DNA from: Saccharothrix espanaensis DSM 44229
GTDB taxonomy: Bacteria > Actinomycetota > Actinomycetes > Mycobacteriales > Pseudonocardiaceae
Direction: 5' to 3'
DNA: 64,000 nt
NCBI RefSeq assembly: GCF_000328705.1
Contig: NC_019673.1
Coordinates: 2,418,001-2,482,000 of the forward strand
Translations under genes and position numbers: made by a program
In this document: positions 1-9,316 of the stretch, piece after piece
Layout of the letters: every line of letters starts with the position of its first letter
How positions within the stretch are numbered: the first letter of the stretch is position 1
Notes under the pieces: generated by a model
What the model was told of the DNA's origin: nothing
The model's database searches: none
The model's input: the letters and a program-made list of their open reading frames with translations, nothing else

Positions 1-1
1 C

Positions 2-2395
2 GAGCTGCACGCCGCCCGGCTCGACCTGGTCGACGTCCGGCTCCGGCTGGGCGACCACGCGGCGCTGCTCGCCGACCTCGCCGCGCGGGCCCGGCGGCAC
101 CCGCTGGACGAGCGGGTCGCGGGCCAGCTCATGCTGGCGCTGCACCGCAGCGGCCGGTCGGCCGACGCGCTCGCGCACTACGACGGGCTGCGCCGGCGGC
201 TGGTGGAGGAGCTGGGCACCGACCCGGGCGCGCCGATTCGGCGGCTGCACCAGCAGATCATCACCGCCGATCCCGCGCCGGCCCTGGCGCGGACGCCCAC
301 CGACGCGTCCCCCGGGCCGTCCCCCGGGTTCTCCCTCGGGCCGCCCGGCGGCACTCCGGTGCCGCGCCAGCTGCCCTCCGCGCCGAGGCTGTTCGCGGGC
401 CGGGCCGCCGAGCTGGCCTTCCTCACCACCACGCTGGGCCGGCACGTCGACGCTGGCACGACGGTGGTGATCACCGCGATCGGCGGCATCGGCGGGATCG
501 GGAAGACGTGGCTGGCGCTGCACTGGGCGCACCGCAACCTCGACCGGTTCCCGGACGGCCAGCTGTTCGTGAACCTGCGCGGCTTCGACCCGCTCGACGC
601 GCCGATCCCGCCGGCCACGGTCGTGCGGCGGTTCCTGGACGCCCTGGGGGTCGTCCCGGCCGCCGTCCCGGTCGACCTCGACGCCCAGTTCGGCCTGTAC
701 CGCAGCCTGGTCTCCGGGCGGCGCATGCTGATCGTGCTGGACAACGCCCGGGACAGCGCGCAGGTGGTGCCGCTGCTGCCCGGCAGCCCGACGTGCGCGG
801 TCCTGGTCACCAGCAGGAGCAGGCTCACCGGGCTGTGCGCGAACCACAGCGCGTTCGCCGCGGACCTGGACCGGCTGTCCGACGGCGAGGCGCGCAACCT
901 GCTCGTCCGGCGGCTGGGCCGCGACCGCGTCGACGCGGAACCCGGTGCGGCGGCCGAACTCCTGGACTGCTGCGCCGGCCTGCCGCTCGCCCTGGGCGTG
1001 GTGGCCGCCCGCGCGGCGGCCCACCCGGACTTCCCGCTGGCGACCCTCGCCGCCGAGCTGCGCGATGTCGCGAACCGGCTGGACGCGCTGGACACCGGCG
1101 ACCTGACGGCCAACGTCCGCTCGGTGCTGGCCTGCTCCTACCAGGCGCTGGACGCCGTCGCGGCCAGGGTGTTCGCGCTGCTGGGCGTCGCACCCGGGCC
1201 GGACCTGGGCCTGCTCGCGGCCGCGTCCCTGTGCGCGCTGCCGGTCGCCCGGTGCCGCAACGTCCTGCGGGAGCTGGAGGAGATGCACCTGGTCCAGCAG
1301 CACGTGCCCGACCGGTACCGGATGCACGACCTGGTCCGCCTGTACGCCGCCGAGCAGGGCCGCCAGGACCTGTCGGCGGACGAACGGGACGCCGCCCTGC
1401 ACCGGTTGGTCGACTGCTACACGCACACCGCGTACGCGGGGGACCGCCTGCTGGAGCCGCACCGCCCGCCGATCGGGCTGGACCCGCCGGCCGAGGGCTG
1501 CGCGCCGGCCCGGCTCGCCGACGCCGACGCGGCGGCCGGCTGGTTCGCGGTGGAGGGCTCGTGCCTGGTGGCCGCGCAGCAGGCGGCGGCCGACCGGGGC
1601 TGGCACACCGAGGTGTGGCGGCTGTCCTGGGTGCTGCACACCTTCCGCGGCCGGCAGGGCCTGTTCCACGACCTGATCGACGGCTGGCGGGTCGGCCTCG
1701 CCGCCGCCCGCGAGCTCGACGCGCTCGGCCCGCAGATCCAGGCGCACCGCCACCTGGGCACCGCGCACAGCCGGATCCGCCGCCACCAACTGGGGTTCGA
1801 GCACCTGGGCCAGGCGCTCGCGCTGGCCGAGCTGGCGGGCGACCTCCAGGCCCAGGCGCACTGCCACCACGGGCTGACGGCCCACTGGGAGCTGGTGGAG
1901 GACCACGAGCAGGCGCTGCGCCACGCCATGGCCGCCCTGCGCCTGTACCGGGAGCTGGGCGACCCGGTCGCCGAGGCGAGGGCGCTCAACCACGCGGGCT
2001 GGGAGTACGCGATGCTCGGTTCGTACGAGGACGCGCGCTCCTTCTGCGAACAGGCCCTGACCCTCAACCGGCAGCACTGGGACAGCGACGGCGAAGCGGC
2101 CACCTTGGACAGTCTGGGCTACATCGCCGGCCAGACCGGCGGGCACACCGTCGCGGTGCGCCACCTCCGCGAAGCGCTGGAGGTGTCCCGCCGGATCGGC
2201 AACGCCTTCCTGGAAGTCGACGTCCTCGAACACCTGGGCGTGGCCCACCTCGCCCTCGGCGAGCACGCCGAAGCCCGCACGGCCTGGCAGCGCGCCATCG
2301 AACTGTGCCGGTCGCAACGCCGCGCCCCCGACGCCGAACGCGTACAACGCCGCTTGGACGAACTCACCGCAGCACAACGCCGACAGGACCGTTGA
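2..2395 (+). CDS. AfsR/SARP-type transcriptional regulator with NB-ARC and TPR domains (5' end outside window)
   Basis: The frame is open from the first bases of the window, so the N-terminal winged-helix DNA-binding part is cut off. The visible protein starts inside the bacterial transcriptional activation domain (about residues 1-85, ending in the usual GTDPG-type segment). A Pro/Gly-rich linker follows, then an NB-ARC ATPase with a P-loop (GIGGIGKTW, near visible residue 162), a Walker B-like VLDNA and a TSR motif. The C-terminal third is helical TPR repeats. Known family role: ATP-dependent activators of secondary metabolism or differentiation genes in actinomycetes. Its target cannot be read from this window. 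The 3' end overlaps the convergent propeller gene by about 32 bases. Confidence 0.93.
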   Translation, partial: ELHAARLDLVDVRLRLGDHAALLADLAARARRHPLDERVAGQLMLALHRSGRSADALAHYDGLRRRLVEELGTDPGAPIRRLHQQIITADPAPALARTPTDASPGPSPGFSLGPPGGTPVPRQLPSAPRLFAGRAAELAFLTTTLGRHVDAGTTVVITAIGGIGGIGKTWLALHWAHRNLDRFPDGQLFVNLRGFDPLDAPIPPATVVRRFLDALGVVPAAVPVDLDAQFGLYRSLVSGRRMLIVLDNARDSAQVVPLLPGSPTCAVLVTSRSRLTGLCANHSAFAADLDRLSDGEARNLLVRRLGRDRVDAEPGAAAELLDCCAGLPLALGVVAARAAAHPDFPLATLAAELRDVANRLDALDTGDLTANVRSVLACSYQALDAVAARVFALLGVAPGPDLGLLAAASLCALPVARCRNVLRELEEMHLVQQHVPDRYRMHDLVRLYAAEQGRQDLSADERDAALHRLVDCYTHTAYAGDRLLEPHRPPIGLDPPAEGCAPARLADADAAAGWFAVEGSCLVAAQQAAADRGWHTEVWRLSWVLHTFRGRQGLFHDLIDGWRVGLAAARELDALGPQIQAHRHLGTAHSRIRRHQLGFEHLGQALALAELAGDLQAQAHCHHGLTAHWELVEDHEQALRHAMAALRLYRELGDPVAEARALNHAGWEYAMLGSYEDARSFCEQALTLNRQHWDSDGEAATLDSLGYIAGQTGGHTVAVRHLREALEVSRRIGNAFLEVDVLEHLGVAHLALGEHAEARTAWQRAIELCRSQRRAPDAERVQRRLDELTAAQRRQDR

Positions 2396-3419
2396 GCGCC
2401 CCAGGCGATCGCGGCGTCCAGTCCCGCAGGTCGGACAGGACCAGCACGTCGTCCTTGTGCACGGTCAGCACCGAGGTTCCCCTGCCGCGCACCGAGTACG
2501 CGAAGTCCCCGCACGGACTGTGGTCGTCGGCCAGGGCCGGGTAGAGCTGCGCGGTGGTGAGCACCGGGTGGCCGGCCAGGGCGATCTCGTCCACGACGGA
2601 CATCGTCGTGAGGTCGACCGTGCGCAGCCTGCCGTTCCCGGTGCTCCACGAGCCGGCACCGCCCGGCAGCAGCACCAGGTCCGCGCCCGGCAGGTCGGTG
2701 CCGTCCCGGTCGGCGTCCGGGTCGACCTCCGCCCACTCCAACGTGCCCAGGCAGGCACCGCCCGGCCACGACCGGCGGACCAGGCGGTCGTCGTCGGCGG
2801 CCGGCAGCCAGGTGCCGTCCGGGCCGACCAGCGCGGGCAGGCAGTCGTCGGCCGGCAGGGGGTCGGCCGCGGGGGCGGCGGGATCGCGCAGCAGCCAGGA
2901 CCGCTGACCGTCCTGCCCCGCCGCGACCCACAGCACCACCGCGTCCGGAGCGGGGTGGGGGAGCAGCATGACCGAGGAGCCGCCGAACTCGTCCGGCACC
3001 GTCACCGAAGTCCGCACGCGGCCGTCGGGCGTGCGGACTTCCACGTGGACGTGATCCCCGGTGCCGTGCGCCACCCACAGCGCCTGCCCGGACGGCAGCC
3101 ACCGGCACGCGGCCTCGCCGGGCAGCGGCACGGACACCGGGTCGTCGGGGTCGCCGAGCCGCAGCCGCCCGTCGACCACCCAGGCCCACCCGGCACCGTC
3201 CGCCGACACGGCGAGGTCGCCCGTCGGCCCGCCCAGGTCGACCTGCCGCACGACCCCCAACCGGTCGTCCACAACGGTGAGCGCCCCGTCCGGCGACACC
3301 AGCGCGAAGCCCGCACCGCACGCCCGCCCGTAGTACGCGCGGTGGTCGAGCACGGCGGTCGCGGCGACCGGGACCTCACGTGCCGGACGCTTCCCCCCGC
3401 TGCTGCCCTCGGACTCCAC
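2364..3419 (-). CDS. WD40/YVTN-like beta-propeller protein, function unknown
   Basis: This 351-residue protein is built of repeating short beta-strand blades, with recurrent patterns such as alternating V/L strands, Asp-Gly turns and a Trp at blade ends (for example LWVA, AWVVDGR). That suggests a seven-bladed propeller. No signal peptide or membrane segment is visible, so it is probably cytosolic. The start is the ATG preceding MESEGSSGG; the conserved strands begin about 20 residues later. It converges on the SARP regulator gene and overlaps its end. I do not recognise a specific function. Similar short propellers are common orphan proteins in actinomycetes. Confidence 0.75.
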   Translation of the reverse strand: MESEGSSGGKRPAREVPVAATAVLDHRAYYGRACGAGFALVSPDGALTVVDDRLGVVRQVDLGGPTGDLAVSADGAGWAWVVDGRLRLGDPDDPVSVPLPGEAACRWLPSGQALWVAHGTGDHVHVEVRTPDGRVRTSVTVPDEFGGSSVMLLPHPAPDAVVLWVAAGQDGQRSWLLRDPAAPAADPLPADDCLPALVGPDGTWLPAADDDRLVRRSWPGGACLGTLEWAEVDPDADRDGTDLPGADLVLLPGGAGSWSTGNGRLRTVDLTTMSVVDEIALAGHPVLTTAQLYPALADDHSPCGDFAYSVRGRGTSVLTVHKDDVLVLSDLRDWTPRSPGALNGPVGVVLR

Positions 3420-3614
3420 GCCGCCAACCTACCGCCGGCGGGGCCGTGTATCCGTTGTCACGTCGAAAGGTCCGGCGCGTCCCGCTTTCGGCAACGGAGC
3501 TTGTCCGGCGGAGCCGCCGCGCACAACCTGGGCACCGGGGGCGGCGGCGGGTGTGTCGCGGGCGAGCCGGAACCCGTTGTGACCGCCCGGATACCTCCCG
3601 AACGGGCATCGCCG

Positions 3615-4167
3615 TCAGAACAGATCCGGTGCCAGGACCTGACCAACGAACTCGCCGCGCCCAACCGCCGGGGGCTGCCACCGGCCGTCCACCTGCGCGA
3701 GGATGTTGAGCACCTCGACCGGGCCCGCCCCGGTGCTGCCGAACCAGTGCGGGGAGGCGGGTCTCGAACTCGGCGGCCTCACCGGCCGCCGGCACCAGGT
3801 CCTGCTCGCCCAGCACCAGCCGCAGCCGGCCGGAGACGACGTAGAGCCACTCGTGGCCCTCGTGCGTGCACAGGTCGGGCGTGCTCCGGTCCGGCGGGAT
3901 GATCGTCTTGAAGGTGTGCAGCGGGGCCGGCTGCCGGGTGAGCGGGAGCACGACGCTGCCGTCCACCCGCCGCGGCGTCGGCCGGATGCTCGGATCGGCC
4001 ACCTCCGGGCCGCCGGTCAGCTCGTCCAGCGGCACCCGGTGGGTGCGGACGATCGGCAGCAGCAGCTCCAGGCTCGGCCGGCGCTGCCCGACCTCCAGCC
4101 GGGACAGCGTGCTCCTGGAGATCCCGGTCCGCTCGGGTCGAACGGTGCCATGGGGCCAGGACAGCAT
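3615..4167 (-). pseudogene. decayed XRE-family HTH/cupin regulator
   Basis: The minus strand encodes the second half of an XRE helix-turn-helix (TGISRSTLSRLE, then a PLDEL segment) followed by a cupin barrel (HTFK, HEWLYVVSGRLRLVLGE). Near 3745-3750 an extra C shifts the frame. Past it, the other frame gives a typical cupin end (PHWFGSTGAGPVEVLNILAQ, then GQVLAPDLF and a stop at 3615). The first HTH helices upstream of the only ATG (4167) are unrecognisable in any frame. The gene therefore appears to be both N-terminally degraded and frameshifted. A sequencing error could explain the shift but not the missing N-terminus. Confidence 0.72.
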
Positions 4168-4307
4168 GTCGTCCCGGAACCGGCGACGAACGTTGCCGTT
4201 CCAGCACCGAGCGGGCCGGCCAGCGTCAGCACGGATGGACCCTTGTGCCGGTGATGCAAGGGTTCGAGGCCGCGAAGGTGTGGACAGGGGCCGGGCTAGG
4301 CTGGGTC

Positions 4308-4811
4308 ATGGCTCCGGAACGGTCGATGTCGCTGCACCTGGAAACCGAACGCCTGGTGATGCGCCCTTGGGTCGCCTCGGACGTCGGGGAGTACCGCGCG
4401 CTCGTCACCGAACGGGGCGGCGGGGTGCCCGCGGTCGAGAACATCCAGGAGCGCATCGAGTCCCAGCTCGCCGCCACGGCCCGGACCGGGATCGCGCTGC
4501 TGACCCTGCGCCGGCGGGTCGAGGGGGACTTCATCGGGTACTGCGGGCTGATCATCGGGCGGGCCAGCCTCGACGAGCCGGAGATCGCCTACGAGCTGTT
4601 CCAGCGGGTGCACGGGTTCGGCTACGCGACCGAGGCGGCCCGCGCGGTGCTCGACGCGGCGATCGCGGGCGGGTGGACCCGGCTGTGGTCGACGGTCGGA
4701 GCGTGGAACGCGCCGTCGTTGCGGGTGCTGGAGAAGCTCGGGTTCGAGCAGGACCGCGTCGAGGAAGGCGACCGGGGAGGGTTGGTGTGGCTCACGCGCA
4801 CCCTGCCGTGA
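4308..4811 (+). CDS. GNAT-family N-acetyltransferase (RimJ/RimL type)
   Basis: This 167-residue protein begins with the strand LETERLVMRPW typical of the RimJ/RimL-like acetyltransferase_3 family. It continues to a GYCGLIIG strand, an EIAYELF segment, the acetyl-CoA loop VHGFGYATEA and the terminal NAPSLRVLEKLGF motif. The family transfers acetyl from acetyl-CoA to an amine, often a protein N-terminus or small molecule; the substrate here is unknown. The ATG at 4308 is preferred over the in-frame ATG at 4245 because the family usually starts just before LETERL. The next gene, on the other strand, ends 6 bases away. Confidence 0.9.
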   Translation: MAPERSMSLHLETERLVMRPWVASDVGEYRALVTERGGGVPAVENIQERIESQLAATARTGIALLTLRRRVEGDFIGYCGLIIGRASLDEPEIAYELFQRVHGFGYATEAARAVLDAAIAGGWTRLWSTVGAWNAPSLRVLEKLGFEQDRVEEGDRGGLVWLTRTLP

Positions 4812-4817
4812 CGGCGT

Positions 4818-5492
4818 TCAGGGCGTGTCGGCCGGTGGGTAGCCGATGGCGGTGACGGCGTTCTCCAACCCGGCCGGGGTGACCTCCGGGTTGAGGGCGG
4901 CGACCACCCCAGGGGTCAACGGGCGCAGCGCGTAGACGTGACGGACGGCGTCGAGGTCCACGGGGGTCTCGTAGTAGTCCCGCGCCCAGTCCCGGTACCC
5001 CTCGGGCGTGCCGTCGATCAGCAGGCCGAACAGGTAGTCGGCCCCGTCCGGGACCTCGTCGGTGCCGTCGAAGTCGACGTCCCCGGTCCGCCACCGGTCG
5101 TCGCCGGGCTCCCGCCACAGGCACGCGGTCACGCGGGGGAGGCCGTCCTCGTCGGCGAACGACGGTTCCCGGACCCAGTCGTGGAACACCTCCGGCACGG
5201 AGTCGAGCACCCCCGGCCACGGGCGCGGCTCCGCCACGAACGGGCTCATCGGCGAGTGGTGGTCGAACCCGCGCACGTACGCGCCGGCCGCCGAGAACAC
5301 CACCGAGTACTCGTCGCCCGCCCCGTTGTCCATCCACGCCAGCTCTCGCGCCCCGGACCAGCGGGCGTCGTAGCCGTGGCGGCGGTACTCGTTGTCCGGG
5401 TTGAGGATCGCCTCCACCATGGCCATCGACCGGCACAGGTCCCGCAGCGCGGCGATGTCCGGGAGGCGTGCGGCGACGTCACGGGCAGACAT
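4818..5492 (-). CDS. hypothetical protein, soluble, acidic
   Basis: This 224-residue acidic protein is rich in Trp, Tyr and Asp, with segments such as GYDARWS, WMDNGAGDEY and FDHHSPMSPF. There is no signal peptide, membrane helix or catalytic motif I can name. The pattern resembles families of uncharacterised actinobacterial proteins sometimes found beside toxin-immunity or regulatory genes, but that is only an impression. The ATG at 5492 is the first in the frame and precedes the helical N-terminus. It converges with the GNAT gene. No function is proposed. Confidence 0.75.
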   Translation of the reverse strand: MSARDVAARLPDIAALRDLCRSMAMVEAILNPDNEYRRHGYDARWSGARELAWMDNGAGDEYSVVFSAAGAYVRGFDHHSPMSPFVAEPRPWPGVLDSVPEVFHDWVREPSFADEDGLPRVTACLWREPGDDRWRTGDVDFDGTDEVPDGADYLFGLLIDGTPEGYRDWARDYYETPVDLDAVRHVYALRPLTPGVVAALNPEVTPAGLENAVTAIGYPPADTP

Positions 5493-5748
5493 GGGGCCAT
5501 TCCACCACGAGGCGTCCGGTGGTCACGCTGCGCGGTTGATCGGGGACGCTGGAGAACCGTTCGGCACGAAGGAATAACGGTGCCGAGGGACGTGTAGCGC
5601 GCCGGTCCTCGCCCACGACGTCCCATTGCGACACGACGATCATCCTGCGGGCGGCGTGCGCACCGCACCGGACGACGGCGCGCCGAGCGGGCCGCTCCGC
5701 CACACTGTTCCGGGTACGCGAGGTGTCACGGGTTCAAGAGAGGCGACG

Positions 5749-6252
5749 ATGGACGAGCTTGCGCGACGGATGCGGGAACAGCAGCGGGAGCAGGACGCCC
5801 ACCGCAACCGGATGGCGGCGGAGGCCGACGAGAGCCACCGGCACTGCCGGCAGTTCGTCCAGCTCATGCGCACCAACGACGTGCCGACGTGGACGCTGTA
5901 CGTGAAGACGCGCGAGCGGATCACGCCGCCGCCGGTGAAGAGGTTCCTGCGCAAGCCGGCGCAGCCCGAGAGCCGGATCGAGGACAGGTACGCGGTGGTG
6001 GGTCGGGGCTGGCTGGTCGAGGCCGGCGACGCCGACGGCACGGACTACTACCTGATCCTCGAATCCGGCGTGTCCCACCCGTGCACCCCCGCCACCCGCT
6101 GGGGCAACGAGCCGTTGCCGGGCCTCGAGATGCCGTACGCCGTGACGACGACGACCGAGAACAACCTGGTCGAGAACCGCCGGTTCATCGGCAAGTACGG
6201 CCTCGACCTCCTGGCCCGCAACGCAACCACCCTCCTCAACCGCTCCCGCTAG
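5749..6252 (+). CDS. hypothetical protein with charged N-terminal helix
   Basis: The 167-residue product starts with a strongly charged helix (about residues 1-35, MDELARRMREQQREQ then AEADESHRH), which could form a coiled coil. A mixed alpha/beta region follows, with VPTWTLYV, GRGWLVEAG and a YYLILESG strand. No enzyme motif is recognised. The start at 5749 is chosen because a GAGAGGCGACG Shine-Dalgarno-like stretch sits directly before it and the upstream residues look noncoding. It is transcribed towards the repeat-bearing gap and the convergent channel gene. Confidence 0.75.
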   Translation: MDELARRMREQQREQDAHRNRMAAEADESHRHCRQFVQLMRTNDVPTWTLYVKTRERITPPPVKRFLRKPAQPESRIEDRYAVVGRGWLVEAGDADGTDYYLILESGVSHPCTPATRWGNEPLPGLEMPYAVTTTTENNLVENRRFIGKYGLDLLARNATTLLNRSR

Positions 6253-6377
6253 CCCCGCCACTCGCCGCCGCCGCACGCCGCGCACCACCGCGCCGCCGGG
6301 TCGCACCGGGTCGCATCGGGTCGCCGCACCGGGCCGGGCAGGGCCGCACCGGATTGCCGCACCGGGGCGCCGCGCCT

Positions 6378-6463
6378 CGCCGCGCTGTACCGGGCCGGGC
6401 CGCACCGGGGGGCTGCGCCACGCCGCGCTGCACCGGGCCGGGTCGCACCGGGGCACTGCGCCT
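6378..6463. repeat. two tandem 43-bp direct repeats
   Basis: Two adjacent 43-base units, at 6378-6420 and 6421-6463, both begin CGCCGCGCTG and differ at only a few positions. Degenerate partial copies of the inner GCCGCACCGGG element extend back to about 6290. The array lies in the 319-base gap (6253-6571) between two convergent genes. It has no convincing reading frame and could form strong GC structures, but it is not a clean terminator hairpin. Confidence 0.7.
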
Positions 6464-6571
6464 GCTGCGTTCCGCCGTGCTCGAAAGACTCGCGTCCGCA
6501 CGGGTTGCGCCGGACGACTCGCGGCCGGAGGTTGCGCGCGCTTGGCCAAGGCCGGGGCCTGCGGTGTCCGC

Positions 6572-9121
6572 TCAGGCGTACGCGACCACGTAGCCCAGGA
6601 CGACCGTCAGGATGAAGACCGGGTAGGCGACCCTTGCGAAGGACGACAGCTTCGCCTCCGTCCGCCCCCGCCCCCGGTTCACGAAGCGCTTGCGCAGCAT
6701 GGCGACCAGCACGCACATCGCCGCCAGCAGGATGAACGCGTAGTAGCCCCACTCCAGCGCCACGGTGTAGCTGACCGACGGGAGTTGCGACGTCACGTTG
6801 TTCAGCAGCACCGCCGTGCTCAGGATCGCCGTGACACCCATGGAGACCGGTGCCGCGCCGTCGCTCGCCTTGAAGAACAGCGACAGGTAGGTGACGCCGA
6901 TCAGCAGCACCAGCGGCAGGAGGTTCTTCACCAGGAAGGGCAGCACGTCCCGGGCGATCTCGACGTCCGCGGTGTACTGGCTGTAGTAGATGCCCGACAC
7001 CGCCCCCGACGCCTCGTTCCCGCCCAGGGCGTCGCTGCTGCCCACGGTCCGCTGGGCGAAGGTCACCGAGGACGCGAACCAGTTGGGCAGGTTGTCGATG
7101 CCGGCGTCGGCGTCGGTGCCGCTGCGCAGGTACTCCTCCGGCGACTGGTTGAGGATCTCCTTGTCCGTCACGTAGATCACCTCGTCGGCGGTGCGCGTGC
7201 GGTTCTGCAACCGGACGTCCAGCGCCTGCCGGTCGAACGGGAAGTCGCGGAACTCCAGCGCGTTCTTGAACCGGTCGGCCACCCGGTAGAGCCGGTAGGT
7301 GCGGCCGTTCTCGGTCACGTCGCGCAGCGGCTGCCCCAGCTTCAGGTCGGGCTTGACCGAGTTGACGAACGACACGTCGGACGCGACGTGGTCGCCGTTG
7401 TACTTCAACCACAGGAAGAAGTCGACGAAGTAGGTGCCGTCGCGGGTGTCCAGGTCGCGCACCTCGTTGAGGTTGACGCCGGTCGCCACCACCTGCCGCA
7501 GGGTCAGGTACCGGCCGTCGATCGCGATCACCTCGCCGCCGGCCAGGCCCTCGCGCAGCGCCCGGTCCGACGGCGGGTCGTAGGCGGTGAACTGGACCGG
7601 GGCGGACACCAGCCGGGTGCCGTCGCTGACCACGAACGACACCGGCATCTGCGCCGAGCCCGCCGCCGAGAAGTACAGCGGCCCGAGCAGCGCGGGGAAG
7701 GCGTTCTTGCGGTCCTTCAACGACGCCAGCGCGTCCCGCAGGCGGCGGCGGTCCTCGCCGCGGTGCGACTCGTCCAAGCCCAGGCCGCCGGTGAGGGCGG
7801 CGTGCACGCCGATGTCGATCGCCTGGCGCGCGGTCGCGGCCGGCCACAGCGGGCGCTGGCCGTAGCGCTTCTCGTAGTCCTGCGCCCAGGTCAGGGCCGG
7901 GCCGGACAGCGAGTCCAGTGCGAGCGGCGTGGCCAGGTGCAGCCCGGCGGTGAACAGGCCGGGCCGGCCGCGCTCCCGCTCGTCGCGCACCAGCGCCCGG
8001 TGCACCGACTGCGTGCCCATCGAGGAGGTGCCGAGGACCGGCGCGGTGAAACCCGCTTCCCGCAACCGTTCCACGAATCGCAGCCCGCGCTTCTCGGTCG
8101 TCGCCAGCACGACCGGATCGGCCGAGCGCGAGTCGGCGAGCCGCCGCACGGCGTCGTCCGCGGTGGCGTCGTCGGTGACCGGGATCCCCTCGGCCGTCGA
8201 CCCGAGCAGGCCGAACGCGGTCGAGAAGGACTGGTTCACCGACTGCCCGTACTCCTCGTCGTCGTACACGACCTTGGCGGCTCGCGCGCCCAGGGCCTTG
8301 GCCGCGTAGGCGGCCAGGAAGTCGCCCTGCGTGCGGTTGCCGAACATGCTGCGGAAGTACCACTCGCTGTCGTCGGTCAGCCGCGACGACCCGGCGGACG
8401 GCGTGACCGCCGCGATCCCGGCCGCGCGGTACACCGGTGACGCGGCCAGCGCCGTGTCGCTGCCCCCGTGCCCCACCACGAACAGCGCCCGCCCGTCCCG
8501 GACCACCTCTTCGGCGACCGCCCGTGCCCGGTCCGCTCGTCCCTCGTCGTCGTAGACGTCCAGTTCGACCCGGTGGCCGGCGACGCCGCCGCGGGTGTTC
8601 AACTCGTCCACGCGCATCCGCAGGCTGCGCTCGACGTGCGCGGACTGCTCGGCGATCTCGCCGGTGCCGGAGGTGACGACGGCGATGTGCAGCGTCGGGC
8701 CGAGGCCGCCGCCGGTCATCGTCCACGCGGCGATCAACGTGACCAGCAGCACCGCGGCGAGCACGATGGCGACCATCCTCCGCTTGCCCCGCAAACGCTT
8801 TCGGGTGCGCGCGACGCTCACCGGACGCGGCGGGTCCACCAGGTCCGCCACCTCGGTCGGCGGGCGGCGCGGGCCCCGGCCCAACGCCGCGCGTGCCCGC
8901 AGCGTGTCCGGCTCGGCCACCAGGTTCGCCGCCTTGTCCAGGCAGAACCGGCGTTCGGCGGGGTCGTCCACGAGTTCGGCGAGCCACCGCCACGCCGGTT
9001 CGTAGCCGAAGTCCTCGGCCAGCGCCCGGCCGAGCAGCTCGCGCGCCCGCGCCGGATCGGCTTCCCGGGCGCGCAGTGCTTCGTGGGTGTACGCGGACGC
9101 GGTGCCGGGTAGGTCGGGCAC
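6572..9121 (-). CDS. periplasmic-binding-domain / pentameric ligand-gated ion channel fusion protein
   Basis: With the GTG at 9121 the protein has about 849 residues. That start has GGAGG at 9130-9134, 8 bases upstream; an in-frame upstream start at 9277 lacks support. In order: a short cytosolic helical region resembling a TPR (residues 10-75); a first membrane helix after an Arg/Lys cluster (about 116-135); and a type-1 periplasmic-binding fold (about 143-540, with HIAVVTSGTGE and VGHGGSDTA). Next is a beta-rich domain with the channel signature FPFD (627-630) in a Cys-less loop. Four membrane helices follow (about 728-749, 756-779, 787-808 and 832-849). The predicted layout matches pentameric channels: outside domain, four helices, C-terminus outside. 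An amino-acid-like ligand gating ion flow is an inference. Confidence 0.85.
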   Translation of the reverse strand: MPDLPGTASAYTHEALRAREADPARARELLGRALAEDFGYEPAWRWLAELVDDPAERRFCLDKAANLVAEPDTLRARAALGRGPRRPPTEVADLVDPPRPVSVARTRKRLRGKRRMVAIVLAAVLLVTLIAAWTMTGGGLGPTLHIAVVTSGTGEIAEQSAHVERSLRMRVDELNTRGGVAGHRVELDVYDDEGRADRARAVAEEVVRDGRALFVVGHGGSDTALAASPVYRAAGIAAVTPSAGSSRLTDDSEWYFRSMFGNRTQGDFLAAYAAKALGARAAKVVYDDEEYGQSVNQSFSTAFGLLGSTAEGIPVTDDATADDAVRRLADSRSADPVVLATTEKRGLRFVERLREAGFTAPVLGTSSMGTQSVHRALVRDERERGRPGLFTAGLHLATPLALDSLSGPALTWAQDYEKRYGQRPLWPAATARQAIDIGVHAALTGGLGLDESHRGEDRRRLRDALASLKDRKNAFPALLGPLYFSAAGSAQMPVSFVVSDGTRLVSAPVQFTAYDPPSDRALREGLAGGEVIAIDGRYLTLRQVVATGVNLNEVRDLDTRDGTYFVDFFLWLKYNGDHVASDVSFVNSVKPDLKLGQPLRDVTENGRTYRLYRVADRFKNALEFRDFPFDRQALDVRLQNRTRTADEVIYVTDKEILNQSPEEYLRSGTDADAGIDNLPNWFASSVTFAQRTVGSSDALGGNEASGAVSGIYYSQYTADVEIARDVLPFLVKNLLPLVLLIGVTYLSLFFKASDGAAPVSMGVTAILSTAVLLNNVTSQLPSVSYTVALEWGYYAFILLAAMCVLVAMLRKRFVNRGRGRTEAKLSSFARVAYPVFILTVVLGYVVAYA

Positions 9122-9316
9122 GGTCACAACCTCCGGAACCGCGTTCGCGGCGACAGGCGGGATCGTCGTGGCGCAGCGGGCCGCCACAGCGGGACAACCC
9201 GAGAGTACGGCCGGGGGCGTGCGCCGATCGAAGCTGTCCATGATCGACGCGGAGTGATGAGAAGTGTTCCGCGCCAAGGACTTCCGCCACGTCCGAGTGA
9301 ACGGACGGTACTGCCG

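Noticed and set aside
7960..9112. Long plus-strand frames opposite the channel gene
   Set aside because: The translations are Arg/Pro/Gly-rich without domain character, and the minus strand has clear motifs and a ribosome-binding site.
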